Shown in pieces: positions 1 through 6,990 of a stretch of DNA of 64,000 nucleotides. How positions within the stretch are numbered: position 1 is the first letter of the stretch; each line of letters opens with the position of its first letter. This stretch comes from UBA8522 sp964353705. Its GTDB lineage: Bacteria; Acidobacteriota; Aminicenantia; Aminicenantales; UBA8522. The notes below the pieces were generated by a model, which had not been told where the DNA came from, made no database searches, and saw nothing but the letters and a program-made list of their open reading frames with translations. The DNA lies in assembly GCA_964353705.1 (NCBI GenBank), contig CAYGXD010000004.1:6599-70598 (forward strand), read 5' to 3'. A program made the translations under genes and the position numbers.

Positions 1-1
1 A

Positions 2-91
2 CGGCGCCGCCTGCCCGAAGCCCCTCCGGCAGCAGGTTCATTCATCCTCGGAACCGGCCTCAAGCTTGAAAATCGCCTCCTTTTTGTTTAG
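2..91 (+). CDS. Possible C-terminal tail of an upstream gene (partial)
   Basis: The first bases form an open frame ending at a TAG at 89-91. Its last residues alternate polar and hydrophobic (ending LENRLLFV), as in the last strand of an outer-membrane barrel. Only about 29 residues are visible, and a second frame also stays open to a TGA at 67-69, so this is a guess. The tail would end 22 bases before the next start codon. Confidence 0.25.
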   Translation, partial: RRRLPEAPPAAGSFILGTGLKLENRLLFV

Positions 92-113
92 AGTCCTGGC
101 GAGGAGATAAATA

Positions 114-1121
114 ATGACAAGAAGACCGATCCGGCTTTCTATGCTAGTGGCGGCGCTAATCCTCCTACCCTGTCTTCAGTCCGTTGCCCAGACAAAGGGC
201 CGCCCCGCCCACACCTTTTCCATCGTCGCGATCGATAAGAAAACCGGCGAGATGGGAGCCGCCGTGCAGTCCCACTGGTTCTCAGTCGGCTCCTCGGTCA
301 TCTGGGCCGAGTCCGGAGTTGGCGCGATCTGCACACAGTCTTTCATCGAGGCTTCCTACGGACCTCTCGGGCTCGAGCTCATGCAGGCCGGAAAAACCGC
401 TGAAGAAGCTTTGGCTGGACTTCTCCGGGCGGATAAGTATGAAGCCGTCCGCCAGGTCGCCATGCTCGACAATCAAGGAAGGGTGGCCGCCCACACGGGA
501 AAAAACTGCATCCCGGAAGCCGGTCATTTTAGCGGCGACGGATTCAGCTGCCAGGCGAACCTCATGCTTAAGAACACGGTTTGGAACGCGATGGCGAAGG
601 CTTTCGAAGCGACCGAGGGAGAACTCGTGGACAGGCTGATGGCCGCGCTCGAGGCGGCTCAGGATGAGGGCGGTGACATCCGGGGAAAGCAGTCGGCGGC
701 TATCATTGTCGTCAAGGGAAAAAGCTCGGGAGCCTGGTGGAAGGACAGGGTCTATGATTTGCGCGTCGAGGACAACCCGGCTCCGCTCGTCGAGCTCAAG
801 CGGCTGATCCGGTTGAACAAGGCCTACAACTTTATGAACAAGGGCGACGAACTGCTGACTGAGAACAAGGTTGAAGAGGCCATGAAATCTTACACCCAGG
901 CGATGGATATGTATCCGGACAACACTGAGATGGTCTTCTGGCCGGCCGTCACCCTGGCCTCGACAGGCAAGGTCGAAGAAAGCCTTCCCTTGTTCAAGAA
1001 GGTATTCGCCATGGACACCAACTGGGCTATCCTGGTGCCTCGGCTTCCGCAGGTCGGCCAGCTGCCCAAGGACAAGGGGCTGATCAAAAAGATCCTGGCC
1101 CAGGCGCCCAAAAAGCAGTAA
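114..1121 (+). CDS. DUF1028 family protein with C-terminal TPR-like region
   Basis: A 335-residue exported protein. An N-terminal signal peptide (hydrophobic residues about 9-26, ending near AQT) is followed by the DUF1028 domain, recognisable from HTFSIVAIDKKTGEMG and the SVGSSVIWAESGVGAICTQ region. That family has an Ntn-hydrolase-like fold and no firmly established reaction. From about residue 235 the sequence turns into helical repeats (KAYNFMNKGDELL, then VEEAMKSYTQAMDMYPDN) that look like one or two TPR units. GAGGAG lies 7 bases before the ATG. The GH109-like gene follows after 37 bases on the same strand and may be co-transcribed. Function is not assigned. Confidence 0.85.
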   Translation: MTRRPIRLSMLVAALILLPCLQSVAQTKGRPAHTFSIVAIDKKTGEMGAAVQSHWFSVGSSVIWAESGVGAICTQSFIEASYGPLGLELMQAGKTAEEALAGLLRADKYEAVRQVAMLDNQGRVAAHTGKNCIPEAGHFSGDGFSCQANLMLKNTVWNAMAKAFEATEGELVDRLMAALEAAQDEGGDIRGKQSAAIIVVKGKSSGAWWKDRVYDLRVEDNPAPLVELKRLIRLNKAYNFMNKGDELLTENKVEEAMKSYTQAMDMYPDNTEMVFWPAVTLASTGKVEESLPLFKKVFAMDTNWAILVPRLPQVGQLPKDKGLIKKILAQAPKKQ

Positions 1122-1158
1122 CTGTCCGATCGTTTGAGAATTCCGATAGGGAGGTCAG

Positions 1159-2541
1159 ATGTCAAAGCTATCAGCGGCTAACTTGAAGCGAAGGGAATTC
1201 TTGAAGACCGGGTTGGTGGCAGGGCTTGGAACCGCCTTTGGAAAATCGGCCCTGGCCGGACGCAATATCGTATCCTCGCCCGGCCTTGGATCAACCGGAG
1301 ACACCTTGATCGAGTTCAAGGTTCCCCCCATAGATCCCGTCCGCATCGGGTTCGTCGGCGTCGGCGGCATGGGCTCGGCCCATGTGCGGAATTTCCTGAA
1401 GATCGAGGGCGCCGAGATAAGGGCGGTCTGCGACATCGTCGAAGAGAAAGTGGCCCGGATCCAGACCTGGTGTGAGGAGTCGGGCCGGCCCCGGCCCGAA
1501 GGCTACTCCCGGGGGGATTGGGATTTCAAGCGGCTCTGCGAGCGGGATGACATCGACCTCGTCTTCACGGCCACTCCGTGGGAATGGCATGTGCCGGTCT
1601 GCCTGGAGGCCCTGAAATCCGGTAAGCACGCCGCCACCGAGGTCCCCGCGGCCTACACGATCGAAGACTGTTGGGCGCTCGTCGAAACGGCCGAGAAATC
1701 ACGGCGCCACTGCCTCATGATGGAGAACTGCTGCTACGACCGGCCCGAGATGCTCTGCCTGAACCTCGTCAAGAAAGGTCTGCTGGGAGAGATCATCCAC
1801 GCCGAAGCCGGCTACCTCCACGACCTGCGCGGGGTTAAATTCAGCGGCGCCGGCGAAGCTCTGTGGCGGCCCCAGCACTCGGTCAAACGAAACGGAAACC
1901 TCTACCCCACCCACGGGTTGGGCCCGGTCAGCCAGTGCCTGGATATCAACCGCGGCGACCGTTTCGACTATCTCGTCTCGATGAGCAGCAAGTCGATCGG
2001 GCTTAACCTTTACTGCGCCAAGAAATTCGGGCCGGACAGTCAACAGGCCAAGCAAAAATACGCTCTCGGGGACGTCAACGTTTCGCTCATCCACACGGTC
2101 AACGGCAAGGTCATCACGCTCTACCACGACACCTCCTCTCCTCGGCCCTATAGCCGCATCCATATCGTCCAGGGCACACAGGGGATCTTCGAGAAGTACC
2201 CGGACCGGGTCTATATCGAAGGCCGCAGCCCGGCGGACGAGTGGGAAACACTCGAAAGCTACTATATCGAACACGACCACCCCGTCTGGAAACGGCTCGA
2301 GCAGCAGTCGAAAGGCGCCGGCCATGGAGGAATGGACTTCATCGAGGACTACCGGCTGGTCGAAGCCCTGCGCGGCGGCCGGCCGCTTGATCTGGATGTT
2401 TATGACGCAGCCGCCTGGAGCGTTGTCACACCGCTCAGCGAAGGGTCCGTCGGCAAGCGCGGCCGGCCGGTGGATTTCCCTGATTTCACCCGCGGCGGAT
2501 GGAAAACCCCGCGGCCCCTCCACGTGATGGAGGTCACCTAA
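1159..2541 (+). CDS. Tat-exported Gfo/Idh/MocA oxidoreductase, GH109-like
   Basis: A 460-residue protein with a twin-arginine signal (KRREFLKTG, residues 10-18), so probably exported folded. A Rossmann NAD-binding motif VRIGFVGVGGMG lies near residue 61. The markers ENCCY (about 189) and NLYPTHGLGP (about 247) are typical of glycoside hydrolase family 109, whose members cleave alpha-N-acetylgalactosamine by an NAD-dependent redox mechanism. Substrate here is inferred only. SD GGAGG lies 4 bases before ATG. The stop overlaps the stop of the convergent ABC ATPase gene by 8 bases, leaving no room for a separate terminator. Confidence 0.87.
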   Translation: MSKLSAANLKRREFLKTGLVAGLGTAFGKSALAGRNIVSSPGLGSTGDTLIEFKVPPIDPVRIGFVGVGGMGSAHVRNFLKIEGAEIRAVCDIVEEKVARIQTWCEESGRPRPEGYSRGDWDFKRLCERDDIDLVFTATPWEWHVPVCLEALKSGKHAATEVPAAYTIEDCWALVETAEKSRRHCLMMENCCYDRPEMLCLNLVKKGLLGEIIHAEAGYLHDLRGVKFSGAGEALWRPQHSVKRNGNLYPTHGLGPVSQCLDINRGDRFDYLVSMSSKSIGLNLYCAKKFGPDSQQAKQKYALGDVNVSLIHTVNGKVITLYHDTSSPRPYSRIHIVQGTQGIFEKYPDRVYIEGRSPADEWETLESYYIEHDHPVWKRLEQQSKGAGHGGMDFIEDYRLVEALRGGRPLDLDVYDAAAWSVVTPLSEGSVGKRGRPVDFPDFTRGGWKTPRPLHVMEVT

Positions 2542-3292
2542 GCACGATCTTCCGGCCTTCCCAGTCGACGACCTTCATCTTCATGTCATAGACGCGCTCG
2601 AGGAGGGAATCTTCAAAAATCTCCGCGGATTTGCCGTGGGCCACCACTTCTCCCCCCTTCATGAAGACCATCTGGTCGGAGTGCTGGACGGCCATCTCCA
2701 GGCTGTGCAGGGTGACGAGGATCGTCTTCATCTTCTCCACGGCCAGCTTCCTGATGAGTTGGAAAAGCTCGGTCTCGTGCTTGGGGTCGAGGAAGGTGGT
2801 CGGCTCGTCCATGAGGAGGATGTCCGATTGTTGGGCCAGGGCCCGGGCGATGAGGACAAGCCGGCGCTCCCCGCTGCTGAGCTCGCTTATGGCACGGTCG
2901 GTATAATTGGACAAGCCGACGAAATCGAGCGCTTCGGCCGCGGACCCGGCATCCTCATGGGACGGCAGGGCGAAAGGCGAGATATAAGCGGCCCGCCCCA
3001 TCAAAACAAAATCCGAGACGGTGTAATTGAATGTCGTGTCGTGTTCCTGGGGGACGTAGCAGACAAGCCGGGCCCTCTCCCGGCTCTTCAAGCCAGCCAG
3101 GTCCCGTCCGTTAACGGACACGGAACCTTTGGGTATCGGAAGGATCGCTCCGATGCACTTCAGCAAGGTCGTCTTCCCGGCCCCGTTCGGCCCGACGATC
3201 GCGGTGATCTTGGCGGTCTCGAAAGCGAGCCCCTCGATCCGGAGAGAAAATTTAGGGTAAGCGAACTTCAGCCCGGCGACTCGAACGCTCAC
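2534..3292 (-). CDS. ABC transporter ATP-binding protein, FecE/BtuD type
   Basis: A 252-residue ATPase for a metal-chelate or cobalamin importer. Walker A GPNGAGKTTLL is at residues 34-44, the signature LSSGERRLVLIARAL near 137, and Walker B ILLMDEPTTFLD just after. The start overlaps the stop of the permease by 4 bases, so the two are translationally coupled. It is the last gene of an operon that begins at speE. Together with the next two genes it forms a complete binding-protein-dependent importer. Specificity (iron-siderophore, haem or cobalamin) cannot be read from the sequence. Confidence 0.93.
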   Translation of the reverse strand: MSVRVAGLKFAYPKFSLRIEGLAFETAKITAIVGPNGAGKTTLLKCIGAILPIPKGSVSVNGRDLAGLKSRERARLVCYVPQEHDTTFNYTVSDFVLMGRAAYISPFALPSHEDAGSAAEALDFVGLSNYTDRAISELSSGERRLVLIARALAQQSDILLMDEPTTFLDPKHETELFQLIRKLAVEKMKTILVTLHSLEMAVQHSDQMVFMKGGEVVAHGKSAEIFEDSLLERVYDMKMKVVDWEGRKIVLR

Positions 3293-4308
3293 AACCAGAC
3301 CTTCCTCGTCTTCTTCAGAAGGACTAGAAAAATGGGGATGCCGACAAGGCTGGTAAAAATGCCGATCGGGATTTCGAACGAAGAGACCCCCCGGATGATG
3401 TCATCGGCGATCATCATAAGGCTCGCTCCCAGCGCCGCGGAGAGCGGGACGACCCGCCGGTTGTCGGCCCCGAACATCATCCGCACGAGGTGCGGGACTA
3501 TGAACCCGAGCCAGCCGATGATGCCGACGATGGCCGTCGCCGCGGCCGTGATCAGGGTTGTTGCCGCAATAACCAGGATCTTCTCCCGGAGGACGTTGAC
3601 GCCCAGCGAGCGGGCTTCCTCATCGCTCATCGAGAGAACGTTCAGACGCCAGCGGAGGCGATAAAGGATCACCAACCCCACGGCGATGAGCGGCAGGGAG
3701 ATATAGAGATCCTGCCAGGAAGCGAGGGACAGGCTGCCCATCAGCCAGAAAAAAAGCGCCTGCAGGACATAAGGGCTGGCAAAGAACTCGACCAGAGAGA
3801 GGAGGGCCGAAAAGAAGGCCGTGACGATAATGCCGGTCAGGAGGAGCGAGATGAAGTGGGACTCGCCTTTCCCGGAAATCAGCAATACGGCTCCCACCGC
3901 GACCACGGCAAAAATGAACCCCGCCACCTGGGGAGGGAAGGCTTTTCCCAAAAAAACAAGGGACAGGGCCGCCCCGAAGGCCGCTCCGGAGGAAATGCCC
4001 AGGATGTATTCATTGACCAGAGGGTTCTTGAAGAGCGCTTGGAGCGAAGCCCCGGAGACGGAAAGGGCGGCTCCCACGGCCATGGCCAGGAGGACGCGCG
4101 GCAGCCGGATGCGCAGCAGAATGTCGCGGTAGGCGGCGGGCACACCCGGATGGGAGTCGGGCGAAATGACGGAGAGCACGGCTTGGAACAGTCCGCGCGG
4201 CGAGATACCATAGCTGCCGATGCCCAGCGAAATCAGAAAAAGGAACAGCGGCAAGACCAGGAGGAAGATGGCCAGTCCCCTGGCCCGGCTATTTTTCTGT
4301 CCACTCAT
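3289..4308 (-). CDS. FecCD-family ABC transporter permease
   Basis: A 339-residue integral membrane protein with about nine to ten hydrophobic segments. The FecCD/BtuC family motifs are clear: RLPRVLLAMAVGAALSVSGA near residue 68, NPLVNEYILGISSGAAFGA near 95, and GFIVPHLVRMMFGADNRRVVP near 268. It forms the transmembrane channel for the neighbouring ATPase. Its start overlaps the end of the binding-protein gene by 20 bases and its end overlaps the ATPase start by 4 bases. Confidence 0.93.
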   Translation of the reverse strand: MSGQKNSRARGLAIFLLVLPLFLFLISLGIGSYGISPRGLFQAVLSVISPDSHPGVPAAYRDILLRIRLPRVLLAMAVGAALSVSGASLQALFKNPLVNEYILGISSGAAFGAALSLVFLGKAFPPQVAGFIFAVVAVGAVLLISGKGESHFISLLLTGIIVTAFFSALLSLVEFFASPYVLQALFFWLMGSLSLASWQDLYISLPLIAVGLVILYRLRWRLNVLSMSDEEARSLGVNVLREKILVIAATTLITAAATAIVGIIGWLGFIVPHLVRMMFGADNRRVVPLSAALGASLMMIADDIIRGVSSFEIPIGIFTSLVGIPIFLVLLKKTRKVWL

Positions 4309-5398
4309 GGAGATCCAACGATTTTACCAGCTTCGAGAAGATATCCTTCTTTAGGTAGAACATCTCATAAATGGCGTTCCCTTCCTTCTCAAGGTCGAGC
4401 CCGTCGAATTTCTCGGGATGAAAAAGCTTCGCCAGGTAAAGGGCTTCGACAAGCACTCCGGCCGGGTCCCACCAGTACCAGAAGCCCAGGGTGTAATGGA
4501 CCCGTTTCTGCCTTATCGCCCGGATGGAGCCGAGCCGCCTGTCTTGCAACACCCCCTCGACCGTGACCTGCCTTTCCCGGGGAAGAAAGCTCCCCTGGAT
4601 CAGTATGATTTCCGGATCCCACTTGAGGATCTGCTCAACGGTGATGACCGTCCCGATAGTCCCAAGATGGGGGGGCAGCAGATTTTCCGCGACGTTCCTC
4701 CCGCCGGCCGTCTGGACGGGCTCGTAAAAGACGGGCGTGCGGACGAGCGACGACCAGAAAGCCAGGTAGGTCTTCGGCCTGGCCTCGAAGGCGATCGGCC
4801 CGATAGATTCGGTGATGGATCGGATTTTCTCCCGGAAATACTGCCGGAGCTCACTGGCCCTTTCCGGCCGGCCGGCCAGGACACCGATGAGACCTATTTC
4901 CTCGAGAAGACCATCGTAGCTTCCCATCGAGGCGAGCGCCGCAACGGGGATCCCGAGGCTGCGCTGGATGGAATCGGCCAGCTGCAGCTCGGTCGGAGAA
5001 GTGAAGACGATGTCCGGGTCGAGGCGCAGGATTAGCTCCTTGTTGACGCTTTCGTCCGGCATGGAGACGACCGGCAGTCCCGTTCCACCGGGGAAGAGGA
5101 TCTTGAACAGGTGGTCGTCCCGGCCCACGAAATAGTCCAGGCCCACTAGCCGGTCGGCGACGCCGAGGGCGACGAGGATCCGGGTGATCTCGGGTTGGAG
5201 GGAAAGGATTCGCTCGACCCGGGAAGGAACGACGACGGTCCGATGGAGCCTGTCCTTTATGGTCTGGCCTTGGCTCGAAGTGAGAACGCCGGCCAAAAGG
5301 AAAAAGAGGGAGACAGCAATGAATATTTTGAGCAATTTGGGAATATCGACGCTCCTGCTCAGGTTCTTAACGCCGTTCTCGAAACGCTCGCTATACAT
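4289..5398 (-). CDS. ABC transporter substrate-binding protein, FepB/BtuF type
   Basis: A 369-residue binding protein with a hydrophobic export segment near residues 20-40. The COG0614 pattern is present: RVERILSLQPEITRILVALG, then LDPDIVFTSPTELQ, and a C-terminal WDPAGVLVEALYLAKLFHPEKF. An in-frame ATG further upstream (5563) would run into the CBM9-like gene; I chose the ATG at 5398, which leaves a 19-base spacer and puts the signal segment near the N-terminus. The SD is weak. The last 40 residues extend beyond the typical fold, as in several archaeal and anaerobe homologues. Ligand unknown. Confidence 0.85.
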   Translation of the reverse strand: MYSERFENGVKNLSRSVDIPKLLKIFIAVSLFFLLAGVLTSSQGQTIKDRLHRTVVVPSRVERILSLQPEITRILVALGVADRLVGLDYFVGRDDHLFKILFPGGTGLPVVSMPDESVNKELILRLDPDIVFTSPTELQLADSIQRSLGIPVAALASMGSYDGLLEEIGLIGVLAGRPERASELRQYFREKIRSITESIGPIAFEARPKTYLAFWSSLVRTPVFYEPVQTAGGRNVAENLLPPHLGTIGTVITVEQILKWDPEIILIQGSFLPRERQVTVEGVLQDRRLGSIRAIRQKRVHYTLGFWYWWDPAGVLVEALYLAKLFHPEKFDGLDLEKEGNAIYEMFYLKKDIFSKLVKSLDLHEWTEK

Positions 5399-5417
5399 AC
5401 TAAGAATGCTCGTTTCC

Positions 5418-6074
5418 TTATTGAAAAACGAGTCGGCCGAAAAACTCGGGGCGATGGAAATCCGGCTGCGGCGTCCGGACCGGGCTCCAGGCGCCGTAAT
5501 GGGGGACCTCCGTCTCATCGCCGCACTTGTAGAAATTCGCCCGGGCCGAATGTCCGGGCTCAATCCTGCCTCCGTAGTGTTTTTCGAACAAGCTCAAGGG
5601 AAGCTTATAGGCCAGGGTCCAGAACTCGGCGCCGTGATACCCTGAAATAGGACTTTTAACCGAACTGACAATCTCCAACCCAGTCAGGTCGGCCTCCGGT
5701 ATCGGCGTCCGGTGGCCGCGGTCCAGCCCAATCGCTGCGAGCACGGCGCCGAGGGCATTCGTCTCGATGTTGACATAGCCGATCCCTTTTTCCGGGAACG
5801 GATCGATAAACATCTCGACACAGCTGTCCTTGTAAACGGGGTCCTGAAAACGCGTGAACCGGACTCTGATCCTGGATTCGAAGACATCGAAATGCACAAA
5901 AAGACTCCGGACATTGTAGCATAGCCTGACATCGACGCGCGGCCTGTAGCCGTTGTCGAGCCAGAGATAGTGGTTGATCTTGAGAGCGGGGATAGAGCTC
6001 CAGAAGGAGGGTTCTACGGGAACCGGGAAATCCTTCTCCACTCTGGTAATGCGGTATTCGGGCGGGTCATCCAT
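5418..6074 (-). CDS. CBM9-like carbohydrate-binding domain protein
   Basis: A 218-residue protein that is nearly all one domain of the carbohydrate-binding module 9-like type (DOMON-related fold). Markers are the DVRLCYN..LFVHFDV strands, DSCVEMFIDP near residue 92, FWTLAYKLPLSLFE, ANFYKCGDE and the C-terminal TPQPDFHRPEFFGRLVF. There is no signal peptide, which is unusual for a sugar-binding module. It sits 13 bases after speE and 19 bases before the ABC binding protein, so it is probably in that operon. Its role there is unknown; the fold can bind haem or sugars in other families. Confidence 0.8.
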   Translation of the reverse strand: MDDPPEYRITRVEKDFPVPVEPSFWSSIPALKINHYLWLDNGYRPRVDVRLCYNVRSLFVHFDVFESRIRVRFTRFQDPVYKDSCVEMFIDPFPEKGIGYVNIETNALGAVLAAIGLDRGHRTPIPEADLTGLEIVSSVKSPISGYHGAEFWTLAYKLPLSLFEKHYGGRIEPGHSARANFYKCGDETEVPHYGAWSPVRTPQPDFHRPEFFGRLVFQ

Positions 6075-6087
6075 GGAAGTTCCCGCT

Positions 6088-6924
6088 TTAGAGTGGCGGC
6101 CGGCCGGGAGTCTCTTTTAGGAATTCCGGCAGGGCAAAGGCCGCCCTATGGACCTCGGCATTGTAGTATTTCATGTTTCTCGGAATATCCCGGCGCAGTC
6201 GTTTCAGCGGGTCCACCCGGTCGGAAAGAAAAGCATAGCACCAGAGACCGCCGGGATATGTCGGCGTCGGCCCAAGATAGTAGACGGCATAAGAAAAGAG
6301 TTCTTTCAGGAAAACCCTCTTCCGAAGCAAGTGCTCCAGGTAGAAGAGCGGCGCGCCCGCCTGGGCGGCTATGACTCCACCCGGCCGCAGGCAACTCTTG
6401 AGTGCCGCATAAAAATCCTTTTGATGAAGGACGGCCGAAGGTCCAACGGGATCGGAAGAATCAACCAGGATAACGTCAAACCGGCGGCCCGTCTCCCGGA
6501 TATACCGGTTTCCGTCACCAATTACGATCTCGGCCCGTCTGTCTCCGAACGACGAGGACAGCCCGGGAAAGTGTTTCCGGCAGGCCTCGATCACCCGGGG
6601 ATCGATCTCCACGAGCACGGCGCTTCTGACCCTATGGCGCAGCACTTCCCGGAGCGTCCCCCCATCTCCGCCCCCGATGATCAGAACCTCCTGGGGCCGC
6701 GGGTGGGCCATCATGGCCGGATGGACGAGCATCTCATGGTAGAAAAACTCGTCCTTCTCCGTCGTCTGGACGAGGCCGTCGAGGAACAGTACCCGGCCGT
6801 GGGATGCGGTCTTATAGATCTCCATCTTCTGGTAGGGAGTCCTCTCGGAGAGCAGCCGGCGCTTGGCCCGGAAGAAGATCCCGCTTCCTGGAGTGTGGAA
6901 TTCACGGATCTCGGACGCTTTCAT
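6088..6924 (-). CDS. speE: Spermidine synthase (polyamine aminopropyltransferase)
   Basis: A 278-residue cytosolic enzyme that moves an aminopropyl group from decarboxylated S-adenosylmethionine to putrescine or a related amine. Markers: YQKMEIYKT and LFLDGLVQTTEKDEFFYHEML near residues 31-67, the cofactor motif VLIIGGGDGG near 80, and the catalytic-loop region VILVDSSDPVGP near 150. The length is normal. SD GAGGAAGG lies 6 bases before ATG, and a near-consensus promoter lies directly upstream. It heads an operon with the CBM9-like protein and an ABC importer. No speD or decarboxylase gene is in the window. Confidence 0.93.
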   Translation of the reverse strand: MKASEIREFHTPGSGIFFRAKRRLLSERTPYQKMEIYKTASHGRVLFLDGLVQTTEKDEFFYHEMLVHPAMMAHPRPQEVLIIGGGDGGTLREVLRHRVRSAVLVEIDPRVIEACRKHFPGLSSSFGDRRAEIVIGDGNRYIRETGRRFDVILVDSSDPVGPSAVLHQKDFYAALKSCLRPGGVIAAQAGAPLFYLEHLLRKRVFLKELFSYAVYYLGPTPTYPGGLWCYAFLSDRVDPLKRLRRDIPRNMKYYNAEVHRAAFALPEFLKETPGRPPL

Positions 6925-6944
6925 GATGGGCCTTCCTCGACGAA

Positions 6945-6974
6945 ATTATAGTGATGGCGCTCGAAGCTTGTCAA
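6945..6974 (-). promoter_or_regulatory. Strong sigma70-like promoter for speE operon
   Basis: On the minus strand TTGACA (6969-6974) and TATAAT (6945-6950) are both perfect consensus hexamers, spaced 18 bases. The predicted transcription start near 6938 gives a leader of about 14 bases carrying the SD of speE. Confidence 0.8.
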
Positions 6975-6990
6975 TCGCCGCCAAGGAAGA

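Noticed and set aside
5399..5563. N-terminal 55 residues of the ABC binding protein
   Set aside because: They lie inside the CBM9-like coding region, are Arg/Ser/Pro-rich and precede the export signal, so they are frame shadow.
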